A stretch of 64,000 nucleotides of DNA from Verrucomicrobiaceae bacterium (lineage in GTDB: Bacteria; Verrucomicrobiota; Verrucomicrobiia; Verrucomicrobiales; Verrucomicrobiaceae), in the NCBI GenBank assembly GCA_016795485.1, contig JAEUHM010000058.1, positions 62,001 to 126,000 on the forward strand, given 5' to 3'. Position 1 is the stretch's first letter. Every line of letters begins with the position of its first letter. The notes beneath the pieces are model-generated. The model searched no databases and was not told where the DNA came from. It saw nothing but the letters and a program-made list of their open reading frames with translations. A program made the translations under genes and the position numbers. Positions 16,783 to 24,639 of this stretch are shown in pieces.

Positions 16783-18015
16783 ATGCTTGCTGCTTCAGAA
16801 CATTGCCAAACTCTCGGAACTACCCAGTTCTGTCCTCCGCCCGCTGAGGGCATGGGTGAGTGTGGCGGTGTGGTTTTGGCGTCCGAGGATGCTTGGGGAG
16901 TGATGTTTGGCAGCTTTGCGGGGTATCAGCTCTTGAAGGTAATCGCCCGGGGCGGAATGGGTATTGTTTATCATGCGCGGGAGATGGAGACGGGTGAGGA
17001 GGTGGCGCTTAAGGTGCTGCCAGGTGGGCAGCTTTTGACCCGGGAAGCTCGATGGAGGTTCGCTGCTGAGGCTCGGACAATGGCCTTGCTGCGGCACCCA
17101 GGCATTTTGCCGGTTTACGGCAGGGGTGAAGTCAACGGAACTCCCTATTTTAGCATGAAGCTGGCAAATGGGGGTTCACTCGCGGAACGGAAGTCGAGGT
17201 ATGCTGGGGAATGGCAACAGATTGCCGAATTGATGGCTCAGATTGCCGATGTCGTGCAGTTCGCTCATGACAGCGGGGTCGTTCATCGGGATTTGAAGCC
17301 TTCGAACATCGTTTTTGATGAGGATGACCACCCGTATGTGTGCGATTTCGGGATCGCCAAGAGGCTAAATGAAAGGGGTCAGTTGACCGGCACGTGCACG
17401 CAGCTGGGTACACCGAGTTACATGTCGCCTGAACTGGTACGCATCAGTGGCCAGGGCCCAAGCGCGGCGAGTGATGTGTGGTCGCTAGGGGTGATCTTAT
17501 ACGAGTTGCTCGCAGGTAAGAGACCGTTTGTTGGGGACAGTCCCGCGCAGATCATGCGTCACGTGGAAGAAGATTTACCGCCTCCGCTTCGACAAGTGCC
17601 TCGTGCCTTGGCGATCATTGCCACCACGGCCTTGTCGAAGCGGCCTGCGGACAGATATGCTAGCGCTGCATCAATGGCGGCAGATCTACGACGCTGGCTT
17701 AGCGCTAAGCCGATCTGTGCGAGAGCCCCGAAGCTGACTCAGATCGCATGGCCGTGGCTCAGGCAGCATGGTATGGCTGCCACGTTTCTGATGCTTGTGA
17801 CGAGCATTTGTTTGAGCGGGTGGGGTATTGTTAGTCGTGTCAATGCCAAGTGGAATCAAGTCGCAGGCCTGCAAAGGGAGAAAAGTGACGCACTAGTTCG
17901 TCACGAGCGACCAACACCGTCGCCAAACCCGAAACGCAGGGTGCCGCGAGAGGTGACTCACGCCAAACACAAGCCGCATGGCCCAATCACTTCAGGCAAT
18001 CCCGAGACACGATGA
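16783..18015 (+). CDS. Membrane-anchored Ser/Thr protein kinase (Hanks type), first gene of the CHAT/secretion locus
   Basis: The protein has 410 residues. The kinase domain runs from about residue 47 to 310. It has the glycine loop ARGGMGIVY, the ATP-binding Lys in VALKVL, the catalytic loop HRDLKPSN, DFG in VCDFGIAK, and the activation-segment end GTPSYMSPE. All catalytic residues are present. One membrane segment (AATFLMLVTSICLSGWGIV) leaves only a short basic tail of about 70 residues outside, so there is no obvious sensor domain. Its stop overlaps the start of the sigma-like gene by ATGA. Kinase/ECF pairs of this kind are frequent in Planctomycetes and Verrucomicrobia, where phosphorylation is thought to switch the sigma factor. 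Control of the following genes is inferred from order. Confidence 0.92.
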   Translation: MLAASEHCQTLGTTQFCPPPAEGMGECGGVVLASEDAWGVMFGSFAGYQLLKVIARGGMGIVYHAREMETGEEVALKVLPGGQLLTREARWRFAAEARTMALLRHPGILPVYGRGEVNGTPYFSMKLANGGSLAERKSRYAGEWQQIAELMAQIADVVQFAHDSGVVHRDLKPSNIVFDEDDHPYVCDFGIAKRLNERGQLTGTCTQLGTPSYMSPELVRISGQGPSAASDVWSLGVILYELLAGKRPFVGDSPAQIMRHVEEDLPPPLRQVPRALAIIATTALSKRPADRYASAASMAADLRRWLSAKPICARAPKLTQIAWPWLRQHGMAATFLMLVTSICLSGWGIVSRVNAKWNQVAGLQREKSDALVRHERPTPSPNPKRRVPREVTHAKHKPHGPITSGNPETR

Positions 18016-19154
18016 AATGCTGCCCCACGATGGTTGAGATGCATGAACAAGCCGGTGCCTACCTAAAGAGGATTTGGGTTAGTGGTCGTTCGGAAGCACG
18101 CCGTGTTGATTCTAACTTGCCTTTTCTGGGATCATCAGGAGCTTTGGAACGGATCGAGCCGAATCTCTCACGTCCGATGTCTGCCCATCTCCCTACAGAA
18201 AAGTGGTCGCCTAACTGGGCAGAGTTGTGGCGCTACGGAGCTTGTTGGGCTGGGCGGCCAATTGGGGGCGTGCATTTGCCGGGAGAAGCGAGATCGGAGG
18301 TGATGAGGCAGGTAATGGAGCAGTTTATGACTGCTTATGAAGACTTGCCTGGGGAGTTGCAATGCAGGGCATTCATTCAAAGTCATGCGGTGAGCCTTGC
18401 TCTGGAACTAACACGGAAGCGCAGGCTGGACACGGGGAACCCTGGGTTGTGGCACGATTCTGATCATCGGCCTACCACGCCGCTCGTTGATCTTTCTAGA
18501 TTGCAGAACCTGGATGAAGACGGCACGGCAAAGGGCGAAAGTTGGAGTTTCTTGCATGAGCAATTGAAGCCAAGAGCAGTCGGATTACTCGGGTCAGAAG
18601 GCGTTCCGGCGGCCGATGCAGAAGATCTCTATCAAGAGTCGTTTGCTGGTCTCCTCCAGGTGCGGCGCAATGGCACGACGGTGATCCATGATCTTCACGT
18701 CTATGAGCAGTTGCCCCCGCTTTTTTTGACGATCGTCCGGAGGAAGTTGGCCAAATACATCCGGCACAGGCATGCTGCCAAGCGCGCGGTGACAGTAACC
18801 GAGAGTCTGGATGCCGTGGATGATTTTAACTCGGTGGCAGTAGAGCGGCGGTCATTTGACGTTTGGGCTGCAGGTGAAGCGGACGTGTTGAGCGGGCTGA
18901 CATTTGCTAGACTTGCGGAGGAATGCGCGGGTGTGCTGAGTGCGCTGCAGCAGCGCATTTTGACGATTCTCTACATCGAGGAGAGCGCCAACTACATGGA
19001 GGTGGCCTCATCAAGTTGGTTTGGGGTAGCGGCGGGTCTGAAGCCTGGCGCGTCTGAAGCGACTTGCCGCCGAGCCCTGGATCGAGTGCATGACGAGGCG
19101 TTGGATGCGCTTGCTCGTGGACTGGGACTTAACCGAGCCACTGGAGGCTCTTAG
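18012..19154 (+). CDS. ECF-like RNA polymerase sigma factor with N-terminal extension
   Basis: The protein has 380 residues, about twice the size of a typical ECF factor. The first 185 residues are unassigned. Residues about 195-260 match sigma region 2 (ADAEDLYQESFAGLLQV, then FLTIVRRKLAKYIRHRHAAKR). Residues about 310-370 match region 4 (LSALQQRILTILYIEESANYMEVA, then ATCRRALDRVHDEALDAL). It should direct RNA polymerase to a specific promoter set. Translation is coupled to the kinase through the ATGA overlap, which suggests that phosphorylation rather than a classic anti-sigma factor controls it. The N-terminal extension could be the regulatory target. The sigma call rests on motif pattern and is moderately secure. 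Confidence 0.72.
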   Translation: MKCCPTMVEMHEQAGAYLKRIWVSGRSEARRVDSNLPFLGSSGALERIEPNLSRPMSAHLPTEKWSPNWAELWRYGACWAGRPIGGVHLPGEARSEVMRQVMEQFMTAYEDLPGELQCRAFIQSHAVSLALELTRKRRLDTGNPGLWHDSDHRPTTPLVDLSRLQNLDEDGTAKGESWSFLHEQLKPRAVGLLGSEGVPAADAEDLYQESFAGLLQVRRNGTTVIHDLHVYEQLPPLFLTIVRRKLAKYIRHRHAAKRAVTVTESLDAVDDFNSVAVERRSFDVWAAGEADVLSGLTFARLAEECAGVLSALQQRILTILYIEESANYMEVASSSWFGVAAGLKPGASEATCRRALDRVHDEALDALARGLGLNRATGGS

Positions 19155-19211
19155 CTTTTCTTCACTTTTTTGCAATTTCTGAGTTTCGTTTGCCACTTCC
19201 TATGAAACCCC

Positions 19212-19793
19212 ATGAGTGATTCAACTTCATTGCCAAAACGCCCAGACTCACACGAGAGGCTTATCGCCTTGATGCAGACTGCTGCACCACCAATTGCTGA
19301 CGAGGAGACTCCAGCACTGCCGGACGAAATATTGCGCCGTTTGCAAGAGCAGTATGGCAACTCGGCAGGTCAACGAAGACCTTCTGGGCTGTGGACGCGG
19401 TTTAGGAATGGCATCAATGCGAGTCATCTTGCTTTGGCCGCCTGCATCTTGCTTCTGGGGCTTGTCGTTAGCGTTTTCTTGCGGGAAACGGATACTCCCG
19501 AGATAAGATTCCGAGGGCATGATGAACAATTGCCTAACGTCCCAGCGTTTTGGCTGGACACCTCGAATGCCAATCCACCGATCAAGGGCCTCGGCTTGCC
19601 AAAGTTTACTCAGGTTACTTCTGCTGCTCAGATACCAGTGGCTGGCACCAACGTGGTCTTTGACCCGGTACAAGGAGAGATACGCCTTTTGCGTGATGGG
19701 AAACCGGTTGCAGCGGTTACCGTGGAAGAAGCCGGTGATCCAGAGTCGTGGAGCACGGCTCACCGCCAGTTGATGAAGTTGATGAGGCCATAA
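19212..19793 (+). CDS. Single-pass membrane protein of unknown function (possible anti-sigma-like regulator)
   Basis: The protein has 193 residues. About 75 cytoplasmic residues come first, then one hydrophobic segment (LALAACILLLGLVVSVFL), then about 95 residues outside the membrane ending in a small beta-rich part (VVFDPVQGEIRLLRDGKPVAAVTV). The topology and its place immediately after a sigma factor fit an anti-sigma factor. There is no zinc-binding HxxxCxxC motif, so this is only a suggestion from position. It starts 57 bases after the sigma-like gene and ends just before the TpsB gene. Confidence 0.7.
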   Translation: MSDSTSLPKRPDSHERLIALMQTAAPPIADEETPALPDEILRRLQEQYGNSAGQRRPSGLWTRFRNGINASHLALAACILLLGLVVSVFLRETDTPEIRFRGHDEQLPNVPAFWLDTSNANPPIKGLGLPKFTQVTSAAQIPVAGTNVVFDPVQGEIRLLRDGKPVAAVTVEEAGDPESWSTAHRQLMKLMRP

Positions 19794-19819
19794 ATCACGC
19801 ACTATTTGTCCAGATCCCG

Positions 19820-21559
19820 ATGCCTGCTATCAAGATTCACCCGCCAATAACCAACGCGCCGCATCGCTCGAGGCGGCGGATGGTGAAGCGAGTGTCTCAG
19901 AGCTGCCTCCCGAAGTTCGTGCTGGCAGTGCTTGGGATCTGGACTCAATCAACGGTGATTACAGTGTTGGGGGCTGAGTCGCCATCTGCAGTGACAGTTA
20001 TCCATGTCATCAATGCAGACTCAAGCGAGGTCGCTCAGCTAGAGGGAGGTGTAGTCATCGGAGCAAAGATTCCGGGTGCGCGAAGGCTGGAGCGTGAACT
20101 TTCACGATACCTCGGACAGCGAGCAGACGAGACGTTGCTTGGGTTGTTGGCGGATGTGGTCGTGGAACACCTTAGACGAGAGAGTTGGCCGGTGAGCCTT
20201 GTGACGGTGTGGGATGATGATGGTGCGCTAATCCGGGGTAGCGTGATTTTGCAAGTGCAGCAAGGTAGGGTAGGGGACCTGGCGATTGTTGGCGGTAGCG
20301 CACGTCGGCAGAGGACAGTGGCCAAGCGCTTGGCAAGTCTAGTCGACCAACCTTTGGATGGCATGACTCTTCAGAGACGGCTGGATGCACTGGCCTTTTC
20401 GCCGTGGTTGGCGTGTGCGCCCGAGGCTGTGCCAGGGAACTCGCTCGACACTGCCAACTTGGTGTTAACACTTGAGGAGCAGAGTCCCGTGCACGCGTTT
20501 GCTAGCTATGAGAACAACGGAGTCTCCCCACTGGGGCAGAATCGTCACAGTTTGGGCGTTCAGTGGCTGAATGGTTTTGGTTTGGGCCATGATTTGACGG
20601 TTCTGGCTACAGTCTCTGATGACCCTGAAGTTTTCTCCATGATTGCTGGCAGTTGGAGAATACCATTGCCTTGGCGACACGAGTTGCGATTCAGCGGTTA
20701 CTATGCAGAGACGCTGTCCACAAGCGAGGTGCTATCGATTCCGCTGGATGTAGACGGGACTACTTGGGAGACGGGAGTACGCTACATGGTGCCATGGCGC
20801 ATCAATCAGGAGTGGCGCAGTGAATGGTCAGTCGGGTTTGATTACAAACAGTTCGACACTGCATTTACCTTTGGAAGCACCGCAGCAGCTGTGGACTCCA
20901 CTGGAGTAGGCACGGTCAATTTGAGCACGATTTGGTACTATGATTCGGCTCGAGACCACCTGAGGTTTGGACTGGACTTCGTTCACGGTGAGCCTGGATG
21001 GGCGGCGGGACAAACGGAGGAGCAATTTAATCAGCTTGTCGCAGGGGCGAGTCCCCGATTTAACATAGTTCGTGGAGTAGCATCGTATCAGCACGATTTC
21101 AGCAATGACATGCAAGCTGCATGGAGAGTGGGTGCCCAATGGAGCGATGGGCCGTTGCTGCCAAGCGAGGAACTCACGTTAGCTTCAATCAATGTGGTCA
21201 GGGGATATCCAGAGCGCAGTTATCGAGCTAGCCGGGGAGCTTGGGCATCTGTTGAAGCGCGCGGACCCGAGTGGGAACTATGGAAGGCGCGGATCAAGTT
21301 CCGGCCTCTGGCCTTCTTTGATGTGGGTTACACGGCGGATGAAAGCCTCGGATGTGGTTGTAGTAACTCTGAAAGCGCAGAAAGCGAAGATCCTGAAAAA
21401 CCGATGGAAGGTGAAGACTTTGACGACTTCATCGCCAGTGCGGGCATCGGTGTTCGTCTTGAGCTAACCAAATATGTTCACCTCCGATGTGACTTAGCTT
21501 TTCCCCTCATCCACCGCAACGAACCAAGAGTTCAACTCGCGGCAGTAGTCAGGTTCTGA
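19820..21559 (+). CDS. TpsB-type outer-membrane transporter (ShlB/FhaC/HecB family)
   Basis: About 579 residues. After an export signal come a polypeptide-transport-associated (POTRA) region, which includes GSVILQVQQGRVGDLAIVGG and TLEEQSPVHAFASYENNG, and a C-terminal beta-barrel of alternating strands. The conserved barrel motif NVVRGYPERSYRASRGAW is the VRGY/LRGY signature of Omp85-TpsB proteins. It would secrete a TpsA exoprotein across the outer membrane. The likely cargo is the beta-helix protein at 23347-24639. ATG 19820 gives a long leader; ATG 19880, preceded by AGGCGG, gives a compact signal peptide and may be the true start. A long acidic loop rich in Cys, Glu and Ser lies near the end of the barrel. 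Confidence 0.87.
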   Translation: MPAIKIHPPITNAPHRSRRRMVKRVSQSCLPKFVLAVLGIWTQSTVITVLGAESPSAVTVIHVINADSSEVAQLEGGVVIGAKIPGARRLERELSRYLGQRADETLLGLLADVVVEHLRRESWPVSLVTVWDDDGALIRGSVILQVQQGRVGDLAIVGGSARRQRTVAKRLASLVDQPLDGMTLQRRLDALAFSPWLACAPEAVPGNSLDTANLVLTLEEQSPVHAFASYENNGVSPLGQNRHSLGVQWLNGFGLGHDLTVLATVSDDPEVFSMIAGSWRIPLPWRHELRFSGYYAETLSTSEVLSIPLDVDGTTWETGVRYMVPWRINQEWRSEWSVGFDYKQFDTAFTFGSTAAAVDSTGVGTVNLSTIWYYDSARDHLRFGLDFVHGEPGWAAGQTEEQFNQLVAGASPRFNIVRGVASYQHDFSNDMQAAWRVGAQWSDGPLLPSEELTLASINVVRGYPERSYRASRGAWASVEARGPEWELWKARIKFRPLAFFDVGYTADESLGCGCSNSESAESEDPEKPMEGEDFDDFIASAGIGVRLELTKYVHLRCDLAFPLIHRNEPRVQLAAVVRF

Positions 21560-21610
21560 GCACCCCATTTCCTTCCACACCTAATCCCGATAACCCAATC
21601 CGCCTCATCT

Positions 21611-23341
21611 ATGAAACGAGCAATAAGTTACTTCATCTCTAGTGCCGCCATTCTTGCTCTGCTATGGTTTGCCTCGTGTACTCCTTCGAACCATAAGCCA
21701 CCATTCTTCGTAAAACTGCGGACTTACACCATTACGGTTCCCCCGTGGAGGAAGGATGTGAAGCGACTGGATTTCGCAAAGGCGCTGGCCGCGTGGTATG
21801 CCCAGAATCCACAGTTTAAGTCCACAATGAATGGGGGTCTGCCGTTCAAACCGGAAAGATCCTTTTATATGCCAGCCTCTGGTGGTCATCAGTATACTGT
21901 TCGGATGACTGACGAGACCGCTGATGCGTTGCGCCAAACGTTTCGGGTGAATGGTTTTGGCGTTATCGTGCACCCCTCCCGTGTTTATCGTCCAACAGTG
22001 GCTGCTGCCAGTATCGCGGCAGCTCAAGTTACCGACACAAGCGCGCCATTGTCCACAACTTGGGCTGCGATGACGGTTGTTCCATCTGCCGTTACAAGTG
22101 CGAATGTGCGAGTCCCAAGGCTATATGTCGTAGACTCTGGCGTTCAACCCATAGTGCCAGGTGTGACCAGTGGAACGCATCAGTGGCATCCTGAGTTTGC
22201 GGGATTTGAGAATGAGAATGACCGCGTTGAACTTTTGCAGGGTCGGCTTGCAAACGTTTCATTGAGCAAGTCATGGCAACATCCGCTTGATGCGGATTAT
22301 CCGGTCGACCCGACGGCTGCCGCGCCTTGGAATCTTCAGGCCGACAGTATGTTGGTTTGGGCGAATCAGCCCAAGCCTTTGCCGCTGGCTTCATATTCGA
22401 GCATTTATCTTGATCCACAACGTGACCCAAGGAAGCACGGGACCCTGTTGACGTCATGTGCTGTGGGCGAGAACGTAGGCGTGCTTGGTCGTGTTGTGGG
22501 TGCAAAGGCATTGGTAGAGTCTATCAGAACCTATCCCAACGGATCCACTGCCAAAGCATCAACGGCAGCGATGACCGAAGGAGTCTACGAGGCCTTAGAC
22601 GCACACCTCGCTGCTCCAAGTGGCACGAAGTCAGTCCTGATGTTCGCTAGCCGCACAGAAGATGGTTTTGATCCGAGCCTTGAGGTGGCTCTTTGGTGGG
22701 CTTGGAAAAAGGGAATGGTCTGTGTGGTGTCAGCTGGTAATGAGCCTGATCCTTACGCCTCCGGCTTGTATGAGCCCAATCCGCAGTGGTTTCCTGCGGC
22801 GAATCAGGCACAGCCTAACTCCCCATCACGGTTTGATTGGAATGTTGGAAAGACGCCTGAAGGTCGTGCCTACTGGGAGTCGTTGGGATACAAGGATCCT
22901 TATGACGACAGTATTACAGTGCCGGATGACAACTACTTGATCATGGTTGGCGCGCATAGCGCAGTAAAGTCCTCTTCAACACCGCCCTCGACTGGAGACG
23001 ATTGGGCACCCACGGCTAGTCGTGGTCCTGGTGTTGATGTTTTAGCGCCTGCACGTGACGTTCCTTCTGCAAATACCACAACACGGGGCCTGCTGTATGC
23101 CGATGGTGCAAGTCTGGCCACTGGGTTTGTTGCTGGCGTTGCTCTCGCATATCTTTCTTCTGTGCCAGAAGCCCAAACAACGCCCATGGCTTTTCGCAGT
23201 TGGCTGCTACCCGAACACACTCCCGGTAGTAGTGACCCCATTCGGCTATCGGTTAACGCGAATGCTCGTCAAGGCCACAGCTTGCCCAGCATTTATGGCA
23301 ACAAGATGCCAGTGCTCCAATTAAAGGACCTCCCAGATTGA
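21611..23341 (+). CDS. Subtilisin-like serine protease (S8), lipoprotein
   Basis: The protein has 576 residues. A lipobox LWFASC near residue 23 marks it as a lipoprotein. A prodomain-like stretch of about 130 residues precedes the S8 catalytic domain. The triad is Asp175 in LYVVDSG, His276 in RKHGTLLTSC and Ser501 in DGASLATGFVAG; an oxyanion-type Asn is likely in VVSAGNEPD. The enzyme should be anchored at the outer membrane or in the periplasm. It lies between the transporter and the TpsA-like gene, five bases upstream of the latter, so processing of the exported protein is a reasonable hypothesis. SphB1 of Bordetella is a known surface subtilisin that matures the TpsA protein FHA. Confidence 0.9.
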   Translation: MKRAISYFISSAAILALLWFASCTPSNHKPPFFVKLRTYTITVPPWRKDVKRLDFAKALAAWYAQNPQFKSTMNGGLPFKPERSFYMPASGGHQYTVRMTDETADALRQTFRVNGFGVIVHPSRVYRPTVAAASIAAAQVTDTSAPLSTTWAAMTVVPSAVTSANVRVPRLYVVDSGVQPIVPGVTSGTHQWHPEFAGFENENDRVELLQGRLANVSLSKSWQHPLDADYPVDPTAAAPWNLQADSMLVWANQPKPLPLASYSSIYLDPQRDPRKHGTLLTSCAVGENVGVLGRVVGAKALVESIRTYPNGSTAKASTAAMTEGVYEALDAHLAAPSGTKSVLMFASRTEDGFDPSLEVALWWAWKKGMVCVVSAGNEPDPYASGLYEPNPQWFPAANQAQPNSPSRFDWNVGKTPEGRAYWESLGYKDPYDDSITVPDDNYLIMVGAHSAVKSSSTPPSTGDDWAPTASRGPGVDVLAPARDVPSANTTTRGLLYADGASLATGFVAGVALAYLSSVPEAQTTPMAFRSWLLPEHTPGSSDPIRLSVNANARQGHSLPSIYGNKMPVLQLKDLPD

Positions 23342-23346
23342 GCAAC

Positions 23347-24639
23347 ATGAAGGCGATCTTGGTAGTTGGCACGATCATTGGTTTGTGTGCAGCTAGTGCA
23401 TGGGCGGGGCAAGGCCCCGCTGGGACGGCAGGTGTATGCCAGCAGGTCATCGGGCCTGTTGGCGTGGACGGCAAGCCCATCGGCTTCACCTGCACCGACG
23501 TTGGGGGAAATGCACTGTTGGTATGGAATGCCTCACGGCTCACTGGCAACATCGAGGTCCAGGGTCAGTTCAAAACTGTCAATTTCTTTGGTGGAAGCTT
23601 TAGCATAGACGGAACATTTACTTCCAACGGCCCGATTGCATTCATCGGCGGACAAATTGCTGTCAGTGGTGAGATAAGTGGAACTGACGTGCTCATCGCT
23701 GGAACTGCCACCACAGAGGACGGGATCAAAAGTAGCTTGCTGGGCCCAGGTGGACGGATTCTTGCAGATTCCACAGCGAGGGTCGTCATAAACAAAGGAG
23801 CAACGGTGACTGCGAAAGGTGGTAATGTCGTGATCGTTGGCGCGTCCTTTCTCAATGAGGGAAAAGTTTCCGCAAACTCCGGGACGGTAGCAGTTAAGAC
23901 TGGAAGCAGGCTTGATGTCGGTTGGCGAGACGCGAACTGGCTTGATGGAACTCACAACCCTAACCGTGTCGGCCAGTTCCGTGCTATCAACAACACTGGG
24001 ACGATACAAGGAAAAGACGTGCTGCTTGAGGCACGGAGGGATGTTGGAGATTTCGATTCAATCGTCAATGGCAGTGGGGGGAAGATTATAGCTTCGACGT
24101 CTGTTACATTTGTCACGGGAGAACCCGGCAAGCTGCAGCCCAATGGTGAATACATTAAGCGTTCGTTTGGCATCAACAATGCAACTGGGAAGCTGTTTAG
24201 TCCCAAAGTCGTCATCAGTCCATACTACCAAGCTGGAGTCGGCGGCGCTTCACAGGATCGGGAGTTCGCCACTGGTAGTGAAGCCGACCGTTCTTGGCTC
24301 ATGCATGCTGTTGGCGGGGTAAGCGGTCCCACTCAAGACAATACCCCGGCTGGTGCTACTTCGGTTATCAACGACACGATTACGCCGACGAGTCGGGTGG
24401 CAGCTACCACGGCGATCGTCATTCCGCAGATCGCACCTTCGGTGTCTCACATGAACTCGACGACCAATAATCGGACTGCGATTGCGGTGGCGAGCAATAG
24501 TCAAGATACAGTGCGAGGTGGTTCTGGGACTAATACGACTGTCGCCAGTAAGAAGCCTCGTGTGAAGGCAAAGCCAGTGCTTGTAAGAGGAGCATTTTTC
24601 AGCTCAAAGATCAGCGCCAAGATCACGGCGAATCGATGA
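23347..24639 (+). CDS. Small TpsA-like secreted beta-helix protein (two-partner secretion cargo)
   Basis: The protein has 430 residues. A signal peptide (MKAILVVGTIIGLCAASAWA) opens it. Repeated short strands rich in Gly, Asn, Val and Ile follow (FFGGSFSIDGTF, GPIAFIGGQIAVSG, GGNVVIVGASFLNEGKVSA, NNTGTIQGKDVLLEA). This is the look of the haemagglutinin-type right-handed beta-helix, including the NEGxI/NxGxI pattern of the TPS domain. It is much smaller than classic TpsA adhesins and ends in a Thr/Ser/Asn-rich, then basic, tail (KKPRVKAKPVL) instead of a toxin domain. Position after TpsB and S8 supports secretion by the local TpsB. Its stop overlaps the CHAT start by ATGA. The cargo role is inferred. 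Confidence 0.78.
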   Translation: MKAILVVGTIIGLCAASAWAGQGPAGTAGVCQQVIGPVGVDGKPIGFTCTDVGGNALLVWNASRLTGNIEVQGQFKTVNFFGGSFSIDGTFTSNGPIAFIGGQIAVSGEISGTDVLIAGTATTEDGIKSSLLGPGGRILADSTARVVINKGATVTAKGGNVVIVGASFLNEGKVSANSGTVAVKTGSRLDVGWRDANWLDGTHNPNRVGQFRAINNTGTIQGKDVLLEARRDVGDFDSIVNGSGGKIIASTSVTFVTGEPGKLQPNGEYIKRSFGINNATGKLFSPKVVISPYYQAGVGGASQDREFATGSEADRSWLMHAVGGVSGPTQDNTPAGATSVINDTITPTSRVAATTAIVIPQIAPSVSHMNSTTNNRTAIAVASNSQDTVRGGSGTNTTVASKKPRVKAKPVLVRGAFFSSKISAKITANR

